Source of the DNA: Tetrastigma voinierianum
Taxonomy: Eukaryota; Streptophyta; Magnoliopsida; Vitales; Vitaceae
Assembly: GCA_016808115.1 (NCBI GenBank)
Contig: JAEQBH010000193.1
Span: 3,472,001-3,536,000, forward strand
Length of the DNA: 64,000 nt
Reading direction: 5' to 3'
Shown: positions 31,727 through 43,455 of the stretch, piece after piece
How the letters are laid out: each line of letters begins with the position of its first letter
How positions within the stretch are numbered: the first letter of the stretch is position 1
Made by a program: the position numbers and the translations under genes
Notes under the pieces: generated by a model
Told to the model about the DNA's origin: nothing
The model's database searches: none
The model's input: the letters and a program-made list of their open reading frames with translations, nothing else

Positions 31727-34583
31727 TGTTTGCCTTTTTCTATATAGATTAAAAACCCTCAAATTTACATAGTTACAAGAGCCTTACACTTCTCTTGCAC
31801 CCATGTCACTTTGGATAAGTTTGTAATTAAACCAAGTATGTCTTGATGTTTAGGATTTTAAAATTGGGTTTAGTCTAAGACAACGCAAGTGCCTGAGTCA
31901 TACAAGTAGTAAAATACGAATGTAAGTCCGGGTATCATTCTCCGCAGAGATTATGAGAATTAGAGATCAATTACCTGACTGCGAGTTCTATTCTATTTGG
32001 ACTAGAAAGCATTGATAGTCAAAGTTTATTTAAAATGATAGATCCTAGACTATTAACTAAAACTAGAAACTGAAATAATATGAAAACAACAAAAAATATA
32101 AAGAACAAAATACTGGATCTAATGTTCCTGTGAGAAAGCAGCTATCGGTGAATTCTGATGAAGCAGTCGATTCCTATACGAAAATAAATTGCTCACATTG
32201 TGATGATGAATGCAGTTTGTCCAAGATTGCCTAAATGTTGTAGTTGGATTTCTCCATATTCACTGGTTAGAAGCTCTTGCTTCTCTCAAAGTCAAGATCG
32301 AACCAATTACTTGTATTTTTGCTTTTCTTGCAAGATCTGGGTGTTTTTCTTTCTCAATACTTCACACCCATTTCTTGATGACTACAGAGCTTTTGCTTTC
32401 CTTCTTAGGATTTTTGCAAAAGTTTTACCACTTAATTGGTGGCTCATCCTTCATATCTATTGGTTCGTCCTTTCCCTTGATTAGATCTCAACTAACACAG
32501 GGTCGGGAACTTCCCTTTAGATTAAGGTGAACTCTTTGATTATTTATATTGTTAAATGCTCCCCTCCAACTTCAATTATGAGCGAATAGGGGTATTTATC
32601 AAAATGAACTTCAGGAAACTTAGCGAGTTCATCAATGGTAGTCTAACATACCCGCTAAGGGAATGTTCTCGGCTCTGAGGAATCTCCATCCTACGTGTCA
32701 GCGAGAGGAGCATCTGAATCGAGCAAGATCTCGATCCTTAAAAATGGTATTGGTACTACCATTGACAGAACTTGTCGATTCAAAAGCGACACCAAGTAAG
32801 TAAATCCCAATCCAAATAATTTTCTCAGTTTACGCGAGAAAAGGCGTAACTAATTGTATATCAATCTGCGAGTACGCGTTCTAGTGCATTACGATTAAAG
32901 TGAGACATCGATCCGTACATCCAGCGTATTCTTGATGAGCGAGAAAAGCGAAGATTCGAGAAATTTGTCTAGAGTTCATAAATTTTCAGGCAGTAATTTT
33001 AAGAGGAAAATAACATAAATAAAGTTTCAGCTTTAATCGTTTCTGCACAGTTAGCAGAATCAGATCCAGAAAAGAAAAAAATAAAATAAAGAAAATTCTA
33101 CTCTAAACTATACATTGAGTTCCTCTTCGTTCCCCCTTTTCTGGGTAGTGAAGACGGAAGCTACTTTACTATTCTAACCTTTGTACATTTATAAGCATCC
33201 AAAGAAAATGGGCCTAATGCAAAAAGAACTCCGAGTGGAAATTCCCCGAAAAGGCCCGGTTTGCTACAATCTTTTGGAGTCGCGATCTCAAGGTGATGTC
33301 GCGACTGGATTTCCTTGTTGCTCTTGTTCGAGTTGCGACGAGCCTTGTTATACATTTGCGACGGGTTCCTTGCAGGCTGCTGAGATTGAGTGGTTTGAAC
33401 TCATAGCCGTTTGTGTTGTGACCTTGTTGGCTCATTGGTTCTCAGAGTTGATGTTGCGACCCGCGGTTTCCGCGCGTCAGCGACCTCGTTGTCTTTCCGC
33501 ACCTGCCTGCGGTCACGAGTCCGCGACCTCGGTTTTTAGGTGTGACCATATTCTATTTCGGCGCTAAGTTCTAGGTTGTGACTTCCTTTTTACGGTCGCG
33601 ACCTGCGTTTGTAGTCTCTGCCTTCTTCGGTACCCAGCATCAATTCACTTTGTTGCAACCGAGTTTCCTTCTTTCTAACCTACATTCCGAGGTCGCGACC
33701 TCAAGGTGATGTCGACCTCGTAATTGATAACACTACGGTTGCATGTAGTCCCGATTGCTCGAAGTAATGGTTGCGACTGGATTTCTTACCTTGGATTCTT
33801 AGCGGTCGCGACCTAAATGAGTGGTCAGCGACATCTTATGTGGTCGCTTGATTAATAAAGTGGTCGCTGACTTAGGTTTCTTGAAGCGAGGACTTAGTTT
33901 TGGGATCTGCAGCCGGGGTTGCGACTTCCTTTTTGTTCTTCTTCTTAGTTTGGTTGCAACTTCAATCTTTGTTGAGACTCGATTCGGATTTTCATGTGTG
34001 ACACCATGACTTAGATTAAACCTCAAATGGGCTCACTTCATTTTAAAAACTAGTTGCAACTTCATTTTCTTGTAGAGACCTCCCTTGTGGCTTCATTGAC
34101 GGATCCATGTCGCGACCTTAGATTGACGTCGCGACCTCAGTTATATTCAATTGGCGTCGCGGCATCAGAGTGGTGTCGCAACCAAAGATTCTACTTTGAA
34201 TAATTCCTTTAGTCTCAACCACACTTCCTTTGTCGCAACCTCTTTCACTTGTTGCTTTGGTCATTCTTATCGCAGAAAGCTCGGCAGTCCACGACTTACG
34301 CTTGCTAAGGTCTTATTTCTTCATAAGAGTGATCTTGGTGATGTCGTGACTTGAAATATTGAATAAATGAGCTACGTCGCGACTCCTATTTTTTGATTGC
34401 GACTTCATTTATGCTTGTGGAAGCGCTGATCTCTTCGGTTTCTTAGGGATTTTAAACCTATTTGTACTTTACGCAAAATTAAATTTGAGTAAAATATCCA
34501 CATTTCTGCATACGAATCAACATTTATCTTATAATATGCTCAGAAAAATGGATTAAAAATCAAATGAGTTTTTGGACTTATCA
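31727..34583 (-). repeat. 3' LTR of the full-span Athila element
   Basis: 2857 bp. A minus-strand TATA-like CTTATAAATG near 33186-33195 separates U3 (33200-34583) from R/U5. U3 carries about eight exact TCGCGA sites within GTCGCGAC(C/A)TC contexts, with many one-base variants. Compared with its partner there are many short indels. Confidence 0.93.
33184..33195 (-). promoter_or_regulatory. TATA box of the Athila 3' LTR
   Basis: The minus strand reads GCTTATAAATG. The partner LTR has GCTTATAAATAG at 44933-44943. Both lie immediately downstream (minus strand) of the GTCGCGAC-rich block. Confidence 0.6.
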
Positions 34584-34602
34584 AATTCCCCAAAACTTAA
34601 AA
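34584..34602 (-). other. Polypurine tract of the full-span Athila element
   Basis: The minus strand reads TTTTAAGTTTTGGGGAATT immediately before the LTR start TGATAAG. Its position and purine content fit the plus-strand primer, and the same site occurs in the tandem copy at 6465-6483. Confidence 0.7.
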
Positions 34603-37600
34603 TTTTGCTTGTCCTCAAGCAAAGAAAAGAAAGAATTGTTTGTCCCTGAGCAATTGAGCTTTGGACATTTTTTTCGATTCAATCCACAATCTTTTTTCTT
34701 ATTCCACCTTAACTTGAAATAGGAGATAGCAACATCATTTTTAAATTTAGTTTCGATTCAAGAAAAGGAATGGTCTACTTTTTATCCTGAAATTTCTTGA
34801 TGAGATAATGTATTTAGCAGTTTATTCAACAAGTCTTGTTACGTGTGTGTGCGGTCTTCAATCCTTTTCATCTTCATCATTGAATTTAGTTAATCTTTTT
34901 GGGAGTTTCCTTGAATTTGTTGATCGAATCCCATAGGCTTGTTTTTCATATTGATCTTCACTAATGTGAGTAGGGTCCCAGCCTTGAATCGAAAGGGTCT
35001 TTCCAGGCTTGTAATGTTGGGCTTAGGTAATTGGGTAGATAATGGGGAAAATTTGGTATAAATCACCCGGTTCCACTTTCTTGTACTTATTGCCTTCAGC
35101 CTTCATCATTTTTCTTCTTTGTACTTGTTGATTCTCCTCAATCTTTGCCTGATTCATCTTTTTGAAATCTTTTTATGGCATTTTGATTTCCACTTGCACT
35201 TTATTCAGGCTAGTTCCCTTGTTCACAGAGCTCTTTTCATACGTTTTTTAAGGATGGGAATAGTGCGATGTTTTGTCTTCTTAGGCTTTTTATCACCCTT
35301 AGAGAACTTTGGGCTAGCAACTCCCGTACCAGTTGGTATTAGGGTACTAAGTGTTAAAACACCCCTACGAGCTTAATTGTTCAAAGGAAATAGGCCATAA
35401 GACAAAACTTATTCCTTTTTCATCAATTTCTGCTTCTTTTTTTTTTTTTTCTAATCTTTCAGGCTATTTCTTCTCCTCCTGCCTGGTAATAGTTGGAAAT
35501 ATTTTTCCCCTAAACTAGTTTCTTCCTTCTGATGAACCTTTATGAAATTTAGGCGGATAATTTGGGCTCTTTCTTTGTAGGATTATTGCAAGGAAGAGTT
35601 CGGGTTTTCGATTCTTTGTCATTTGAAAAATTAAGGCTTGTTTGGCTCGAATCATGGAGCCCCAGAATTTGTACTTTAACATATATTGAGGGTAGGCTTA
35701 GCTCAAAGCGCGAGGATGGCCTACATCACTTCTTGTTAATTTGTTTTACCTAAGATTTCGTCTCAATCGATAATCTAACAAGTTAGGACCACGAACTCTT
35801 AATCATAAATTTCCGAGAGAAGATGTTCTAATTCTTCTCTGGTTTCATGAGTTTTGTTGACCCGAAGAGTGTATTATTTCTTGCAAGACTTGTACTTACA
35901 TTCACTTTGTTTATTTACGCACTTTCAACCAAGTTATTTGTTCCTTCGACAATATCCATTTTCGATTTTAAAATCTAAAGCTGGTTTAAACATTCATCTT
36001 TGTAACTCTAATTCCCGGTTACTAACACATTGCTCACAATTTTCTGCATTTTTGTTCTTAGGAGAGAACATAATTGGTAATTTTTCAGGCAAGATTTTCA
36101 TAATTTGCATATTAACTAGAAAATGAAACAAACATACAATTCAGTATATAAATTCGTGAACCCCAAAACAATCAATTTGTTAATCAACATGAATTTTATT
36201 CAAATATCAAAACATCTCGATATTGTACAATCTGATTTCTTTATCTAATGCAAAAATTAAAAATAAGGCGTATGCAATCGGAGGAAAAAAACTCTATTTC
36301 TTGATCCTAATACCCTATCTTTGTCCTCCTAAAATTTTGTAACTCACCTTTATCGGTTCCCAGGAGTCTGAATTTCTTGTGGAAGGAAAGGGGCTGTTAA
36401 CAAGCTTGTTCAACAAATTGAGGCCCTTCCCTTTAAACTCTATACGAGTTCCTACGGATGATAAAGGGGTTGGTTAACCACTTCTTCAATTCCCTTCCCA
36501 TCATCCATTCTCATGATTATAGAGCGTTGTATGGAATCATGACTAGAGTTGGTTTGTTTTCCGACTCTACTCATTCCATACGCTCTGCATTTGCACCCTT
36601 TGAACTCTTCTTTTTCCTTATTCTCCTTTTTCTTCATCATCTTTGTTTATTCTTTTTGTGTCTTCCCATCCTTTTATAGTGATCTTGCTTCTCTTGGGAA
36701 CGATAAAGCTCTTAATTTCTCTTTTCATTTTTCCAATAAATGAATTAAATGCAGTTTCTTGAATTCAAGCATCCTGGCTATTTCTAACAGGAGATTTGGA
36801 AATTTTGTGAGGAATTTTGATCGTTTCTCTAAGAGTTTTTGAATGTTTGGAGTATTCACTTTTCGAGGCTGAGCAACCTAAAGAGCGATTCTTTAACGAG
36901 GCTCGGTTTAAGTTCCGTATTAATGACGATTTATTCCCGAGGGATTCTAAACGATGGATGCAAAAGTGGAAAAGTTGGAATGAATTAAAGATGAATGGAA
37001 ATTGGAATGGACGTTGGGCTCAATGTCATGATTGCGATATGGGGGTTCGCGACATTAAATTTTGAGCCTCTTAATTAATGATTTTTAATGCTAGAACGCC
37101 TAAAATGAAAGGTTTAAAACCTAATCTTATTCAAAATTGGGCAATTTTGGTCGCGACTCAATGGTGTTTGTCGCGACCTGAAATGTGGTCATGAAAGGGG
37201 AATTGATGTCACGACCTGCTCTTTTCTTTCCTTAGTTATTTTAGTCGTGACCTCAATTTCACTGTTGCGACTTCATTTTCTACTTTATTGTTTCAACGTC
37301 CAGCATTCTTGGTCGCGACTTATGAATTGTTGTTGTGACCAGAAAAAATTTTTAGGTCTCCCTGAACAATCAAATTCACAGCAATTTCAATTCACCATAT
37401 CCAATCAAAACAAATACAATTCAATTCATCGTCATCATTCAAATATTCAACAAATCCATCTACTATGCATCAGATTCAAAATTTAAGCACAAGAATAAAA
37501 TAAAAAATTCCCTCGAACTTCAATCTGTGCCATATCGAGAGACAAAAAATTAAATAATTTCAAGAGAAGAGTATCTGCCCCTTTTTGTCTCTTTTGCAGA

Positions 37601-37860
37601 TTGGAAGTTTGATTGTAGATGTTCCCCCTTTGCACCTTCTTATTGTCCTGCAAAACTTAAAAAAATGATTACTTACTTTGGCTTGATGATGAATAAAATT
37701 ACACAAGTATTAAATTTTAACACAAAAAGTATAACGAGGAAAAACTTAAAACAAGGCGTGTGGATTAAGCCCCCGCAAGTTTGCTCAATTTTTAGTCTTT
37801 AGTTGAACATTCTTTGGCGTATTTGTTTCTTCAAATTTTCTCATTCGGAACTAGAGTCAC
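34603..37860 (-). other. Long 3' non-coding region of the full-span Athila element
   Basis: About 3.2 kb between integrase and the 3' LTR, without a convincing gene. 34603-37100 is homologous to 6484-9280. 37140-37340 holds three exact TCGCGA sites and variants, outside the LTR. The GTGTGGATTAAGC and AGTCTTTAGTTGAACATTC blocks near 37760-37810 correspond to the post-pol blocks of the third copy near 16390-16440. An env-like ORF might have existed here, but I see no signal peptide plus transmembrane arrangement to support one. Confidence 0.55.
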
Positions 37861-37869
37861 TCTTCCACT

Positions 37870-38980
37870 TGCATTCTCAAAGGTAGTGCTTTAATCTACG
37901 ACCATTAACCTTGAATTCCTCATGATTCTTGGTTTCTAAATTGTCAGCGCCCCAAAAAATTTGTACTTGATCTTCTTGTATGCGATCACTCCATTTGATT
38001 TAAGCTTCCTTGGAAAGAGTCTTAGTATGGAGTTGAATAACAGGACCTGATCTCCTGCTTTGAATTCTCTCCTCAAAATCCTTTGATCATGCCATTTTTT
38101 TGTTTTATCTTTGTAGATTAAGCTATCATAGCTAATTTCTCAGCTCTTCAATTCATTTAAATTTGGAGTAGCCTCTCTTCTTTGAGCCTTGAAGTCAAAA
38201 TTTAGCTTCTTGATTGCCCACATAGCTTTATATTCTAGCTCGAGGTAGGTGGCAAGGTTTTCCAAAAGACAAGCATGGCGGGGACATTCAATGGGGTTTA
38301 AGCGGTCTTGTATGCGGCGGAGTATAAATCCAAGCAGAGACCAATCTCTTATCTTTGGAGCTTCTGATCTTTTCAAGAATTTTCTTTATCTCCTTGTTGG
38401 AAATTTCGGTTGCCCATTTGTTTGAGGATGATAAACTAGCTGTAATGTGTTTGAGATACCATATCTACTTATGAGTTTGTCAAACACCTTATTTGCAAAG
38501 TGGCCGTCCATCAGCGATTAACATAGTTAAGGTGGCCACTTAAAATCTGTGAGAATATTTCTTTGTAAAAATCCCACAACTGTGTTAGCATCATTCTTGG
38601 AGACAGTTGTTGCCTCTACCCATTTTACATTACCTGAATCTACGGCTAGGAGTATGTATGTATTTCAAATAGGCTGAAAAGGCCAGCAAATCTATTTCTA
38701 TACGTCGAATAATTTTGCACCACCGGGATACCTTGCGGGGGCATTTCATATACAGCGAAATATTTCATTGTCTTTGGCATGATCGAAAGCTCCCAGATGT
38801 GGATGTGAAAATAGTGAGCGATAAAATCGGTTGAAGAATTTTGTGGGCTGATTTTATCTCCTGCAAAATGTCCTCCATATGGTGATGCGCCCAGCGTCCA
38901 CATGGAAATCTTACTTTGCTCACACGGTACATCTTCGACGATCAAATCAACTCCTCTTCTAAATAAGCGGTGGGTCATCG
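37870..38980 (-). pseudogene. Athila integrase (full-span copy)
   Basis: On the minus strand the zinc region lies around 38978-38700 and includes a GASPYGGHFAGDKI stretch, where the His lost in the third copy is present. The core is poorly readable, but TATEISNKEIKKILEK-like sequence near 38400 corresponds to the region after the catalytic Glu. The later part (38376-38140) has LELEYKAMWAIKKLNFDFKA, a well-conserved Athila block. The C-terminal part runs towards 37870 (FKVNGRRLKHYL equivalent, shifted). Stops throughout. Confidence 0.8.
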
Positions 38981-38999
38981 GATGTAGTATCTATTTGTC

Positions 39000-39650
39000 C
39001 AGGTCCTTAGCTTTTCTACGCTGGTAGCTGAATTACGGTGGCATAATTCCATGCTAAGAAGTTCACAATATTAACATACGAGGTGATTGGGTGATGGCCC
39101 GGAATAAGCGCTCATACGGAAAATTTTGCGCTATTTCCGCACCTCTTCTTCTTGTACCGGCCGGGGTTTCTCCACTCTTGACAAGTGATCAATATCACGT
39201 GTCTAACCTTGGCGTCTTTTATTTCTAAATCAAATTCACAATAATAACAATACCAGCAATCCGATCTTGGCTTTGCTTAACTTTTTCTTTACCATTAGAT
39301 ATTTAATTCTTTGCATGATCGGTAGTGTATAATAACATGGGACAACCCGAAATGTATGGCCTAAATTTTTCACATGCAAATACTATTGCCGGCATCTCCT
39401 TTTCGGTAGTGAGTATAATTTTCCTTAGCTTCATTGAGGTTTTCTTGGCATAGTATATGGCCTTGAACACCTTTTCGACTTTACGCTTGTCTGACTCCCA
39501 TTGCAAAATCAACGGCATCACCATGAATTCCAAATTCTACGTTCCCAATCTGGTTTTGCCATGATGGGAGCTTCAACTAATCTGGATTTGATCTCTTCAA
39601 AAGAATTCTGGTAGGATTGATCAAAATTGAATTTAGTATCTTTTTCCTGC
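39000..39650 (-). pseudogene. Athila RNase H (full-span copy)
   Basis: Minus-strand frame 39533-39303 reads MEFMVMPLILQWESDKRKV, equivalent to EIMCDASDYA.GA.LG with changes. It continues with MPAIVFACEKFRPYISG, matching the third copy nearly word for word, then TTDHAKN. The left part (39290-39170) has LIVNVKDTRLTLITCQEW-like shifted remains. The first catalytic Asp context is damaged. Confidence 0.8.
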
Positions 39651-39689
39651 AATCTGCATAATGGTTTAGCAATTTTTGAGAAATCTCTG

Positions 39690-40560
39690 ATAAATCTTCT
39701 GTAAATCCGGCGTGTCTGAAGCTTCTAGTCGCGCCCGAGTTTGTTGTGGGTGGCATGATTTCTTATAATTGAAACTTTTGCTTGAGTGCACTTTTAGCCT
39801 GTGTAGGAAATCATGCCACTAAGACAATTTCATACGTAACCGTAAAGTGGCATTTTTCCCAATTGAGCTAGATTCTTGTTACGGCACGCTTTGAAGTATT
39901 GTCCCAAGTTTTGTAGGCCTTGTTCAAGCGAATCATACAACGTGAAATCATCGAAGATTTCCATACTTCTTACACTTGAATCAGAAAATATAGACATCAT
40001 GCATCTTTGAAATGTACCGGGAGCATTACCGCAGGCGAATGGCATTCTTCTAAAAGCGAAAAGTACCAAATGGGCATGTAAAGGTGGTTTTCTCTGATCC
40101 TCGAGTACTGATAGCGTTTGGTTATATCAGTATCCATAGAAAACAAAAGTGAGGGTGTTACACCAAACCTATCAGCATTTGATGATAGCGATGGAAAATG
40201 ATCCTTTCTTGTTGTAGTATTTAGTTTTGAGTAATAGTTAATACACACCCTGCATCTGTCACCGAGTTCTTGTAGGAATTAGTTTCATTCTTTCATTTCG
40301 ATCCACGAGTGAATCCACCTTTCTTAGGAACCACATGCTGGGCTCACCCAGAAGCTATCGATATAGCATATATAAAACTGCATTCATCCATTTGAGAACT
40401 TCTTTTATGCGAGCTTCTTAACACTCCAGCTGGGTTGACCTCATGATGCTCGATAGAAGTTTTGCATTATCATTCCAGCAATATTTGTGCATGCAAATGG
40501 AGGGCCCGATACGCTTTCGGATCCTCAATTGACTAAGTAATAGCTTCCTTGGCCGCTCTG
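39690..40560 (-). pseudogene. Athila reverse transcriptase (full-span copy)
   Basis: From right to left: the entry motif GPSICMHKYCW (about 40510-40470), the fingers with an HVVPKKGG equivalent near 40330, NYYSKLNTTTRKDHFP (40240-40195), then FAFRRMPFACGNAPGTFQRC (about 40060-40000). The catalytic loop reads MEIFDDFTLYD instead of MEIFMDDFSIYG, a three-base loss that removes the Met of xMDD and leaves the Asp pair. LAQLGKMPLYGYV corresponds to LNWEKCHFMV with a shift. Dead by several lesions. Confidence 0.85.
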
Positions 40561-41049
40561 GAAATTTCCGACTTACGTTTCTTGATTCGATCCAATCGTG
40601 GCTGATATGATAGCGGTTTTCTCTTTTAAGTTTAAGAAAGCATATTTCAAATGATTGAGGCGTTCTTTCAATATAACCCATACACTGGTTTCCACCTTTC
40701 CAGGTGAGTTTTACGTCCTTTGGTTGCGCCATCATCTTGGTGTGTTCATTCATGCTTGAAATTTGTTCTTTGTTATATAAATTTGAAGGCAACATTTCAC
40801 GATCAATACTCTCGAATCTTTTGAAAATTCATCTGGTACTGCGTGATAGAATGTTGAAGGAATGCGGTCGAGAATTCAACTCAACTCTTGAGAAGCTATT
40901 TTTTCTCTGACCATACGACTTCACTGCATCTACATCGAGGTGTTTCCAAGCTCCTAATGGAATTAAAGTGCAGCGCTGCATTCCCGCCTTAGTGTCGGTT
41001 CACCTTTACGCATCCCAATCAAGAGCAGCTCAGTTGCTAAGAAGGTCTT

Positions 41050-41360
41050 CCTAGTAGCAAAGAGCTTGGGTGTGTTTCACTCCCATCTTCATAATAACAA
41101 AATCCTGAGGAAGATGAATTTTCCCACCCTTGACAAGCACATCTTCAAAGAACACCCTTTCCACGGTTATGCCATTGATCACGTCCAGCCATTTACAATG
41201 CTGATTGTTGTTGGGGGTAAGTTCCCCAAACTGAGTCTTTGCACCTTGATAGAGGCATCAAGTTTATACTAGCACCAGAATCACATTAGGCCTTCTTGAA
41301 TTCATATTTCCCACTATGGGCGGGGATGGTGAAGCTTGCACTGGGTCCTTCATTTCTTGG
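41050..41360 (-). pseudogene. Athila protease (full-span copy)
   Basis: Equivalent to 19517-19940 of the third copy, in the same order and orientation. On the given strand the blocks CACCCTTGACAAGCACATCTTC and AGTTCCCCAAACTGAGTCTTTG correspond to those around 19710 and 19797. The active-site region (41270-41310, minus strand) is recognisable as KAxCDSGASI in broken frames. The minus-strand frame is interrupted several times. The weak, shifted reading makes this one of the poorer domain calls, but position and nucleotide similarity support it. Confidence 0.7.
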
Positions 41361-43240
41361 GAGCTTTCTTGGAGAGCGCTATTGGTGGAGTTAAGTTCAC
41401 TATTCCTTCTCGAATTATTTTCCTTTTCTTGTTCAGTATCTCCTTGAGGAAATTTTGCATAAATTTAGGCATTTGGTTGATTACACATGAAAATGGGATA
41501 TTGATTTCTATCTTCTTGAAATTATCGAATCTAAGCTTGCTCTTCCACTTTTGCCCCTTACGAGAAGCCTACAGGAAATAGCAGTAGGTGTATAATTTGT
41601 CTTATCTCCTTGTTTACGCTCACTACTTCCTTCGGTACATTCGATCTATATGCTCTTCTCTCCTTCCTTTCCAGTTTCTTCTTGTTCTTCCTCAGTCTCT
41701 TCTTTCCTTTCTTTCTTGCTGTTGTTGCCCACTTCTTTCCCACTCTTAACTGAACTACCATGCAGTCCTTTGGATTCTTTTGAGTGTCATTAGGGAATGT
41801 ACCCTTGCTCTGATTTGGCATACTAGGGCGGCGCCTCTATTTGTGTCTCGAGTTTTCAATGAGGCACTTATGTTCTTCTAAAATACTTGAGTATCGAGAC
41901 TTGGCCCGAAGTCGAGACCGGTTTCTGATTCATGGAAGTGTATGGCTTTCTTGTTGTCCCCATGGCTTACCCAACATTTGTTCTTCAAGGGGTTGGAGTC
42001 CTCCTATGACCTTGATGAATCATTTCCTGCCTTCACTCCATACGATCTTCTCTTCACGGAACCTTTGTGGCTGTGAATCTATCCTGATGAGGATTGTCCA
42101 TGCCTTGGGCCTTGTAATGCCACTCCAGCGAAATATGAGAAATTCTCAGCTGGTTCCTCGATCTTTGGACGTAATGTGGGAAGGTTAGGATTTGGCTTGA
42201 AATGATAACTTCTTGGTTCATTCACGTGCCAACCTCCACACCTGACCTCATAAAGCGTCCTCTTACATTTGGTATTTCGACACTTCTTCTCATTGCTTCT
42301 CTTTCCCTTTGCTCTTATCTCATGAAGCGGTGTGCATTCTTTCATGTTTGTGCATCTGTGCATGATGGCGCTCCCAACTGCCTCCACAGCCCATCCTCAT
42401 TTACTCAGCTCCATGACCCCTTTTCCTCTGTTGTTACCCCTTGAAAACTCAGATGGAGCCTTCATATTGCACTTGGCAAGGTCTTCTATCATATCTCTAG
42501 CCTCTTCAGCACTTTTTCTTTTGAATGCTCCACAGCATGAAGCATCAATGATGCCCTTAGATGTATCATTTAAGGCATGATACACTATATCCATCTGGTT
42601 TTTTAAATCAATTCCATGCATAGGGCACCTTTTCAATAGCCTCTTGAATCTTTCCCAGGCTATGTATAGGCTCTCATCTTCCCCCTGTTGGAACACTATT
42701 ATTTCTCTTCTTCTCTCGAGGTGAGATGAGGGAAAAGAACACACTTATTATGCTTCACGGTTCTTCCCAACATCAGCGAACCATATGGTAATGACTCATA
42801 CCATGTGAGCTGTATATCTCTTAAGGAAAATGGGGAATAGATGCGGCTTTATCACCTGCGGCCTCATACCATTCGGCTTATTTGTATTTGCCATCTGAAT
42901 CTACCAGGTGCTCGTTGGGGTCTTCAGTGGGGTGGCCAGTGAACTGATGCTGCTACACCATTGTTATCAAGGCGGCTTTAGTTCGAGATTATTTGCATCC
43001 ACGGTAGAATTGTCGATTCTCAGAATATTCTTCTACGAATGATAGGCCTCCAGAAATCCTCCATTGTGTCATTAATAGGAGGCCTTCTGGTTGCTTCCCT
43101 TTGTTCCTCTATCTGGTCATGTCTATCATCTGCCATGGCTGCGTTCTCTGCTCTTTTAGTCTTTCTTAAGCACGGTGTTCTTTCCAGGTCGATTATGCAG
43201 TATGGTGCGAGATCTGTTTCTGTGCATTAAAGGATTTCCT
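41360..43240 (-). pseudogene. Athila gag (full-span copy)
   Basis: Best preserved is the frame 42744-42397, with RREIIVFQQGEDESLYIAWE and RFKRLLKRCPMHGIDLKNQM, a conserved capsid block, followed by SAEEARDMIEDLAKCN. Upstream (about 43050-42900) the minus strand carries FWRPIIRRN-like and DANNLELKP-like stretches matching the gag N-terminus. Downstream, 42387-42079 reads YHFKPNPNLPTLRPKIEEPA, equivalent to the tail in the third copy. 41821-41558 is Lys/Glu-rich, as expected for the linker to protease. Frames change at least four times. Confidence 0.82.
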
Positions 43241-43430
43241 GAAATTGAAACACACTAAGATTAATAGGATTAGTCGAACTAAAAAAAATTATTTTCAACA
43301 TGGCTTGTTAAAGATCAGTGGTTGGTACAGCCACTGCTTGTAAAGCTATTTTTGGTCTTTTCTTTTATAAAAATGTCCAAATTAGCATTTCCCTCTTTTG
43401 TTAGAATATTGATCTATTCAATCCTTTCAA

Positions 43431-43448
43431 TCCCCGGCAACGACGCCA
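43431..43448 (-). other. Primer binding site of the full-span Athila element
   Basis: The minus strand reads TGGCGTCGTTGCCGGGGA, seven bases after the LTR end. It is the tRNA-Asp-type site typical of Athila and related elements, with one difference from the common TGGCGCCGTTGCCGGGGA. It fixes the orientation and the LTR boundary. Confidence 0.9.
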
Positions 43449-43455
43449 TAAAACT

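Noticed and set aside
33181..33567. 128-residue frame, and similar frames at 44953-45297 and 5503-5829
   Set aside because: They fall in the GTCGCGAC arrays of Athila U3, where the CG-rich repeated words avoid stops. Lengths and sequences differ between LTR copies.
36817..37065. 82-residue plus-strand frame inside the Athila 3' region
   Set aside because: Not conserved in the corresponding part of the tandem copy (around 8570-8760), and no motif is recognised.
34603..37860. env-like gene in the Athila 3' region
   Set aside because: Known for some Athila elements, but no frame with a signal peptide and transmembrane segment can be followed in either copy. The short frames are pyrimidine-tract translations.
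43431..43448. tRNA gene suggested by the tRNA-Asp-like sequence
   Set aside because: Only the 18-base primer site is present, next to an LTR end. There is no cloverleaf around it.
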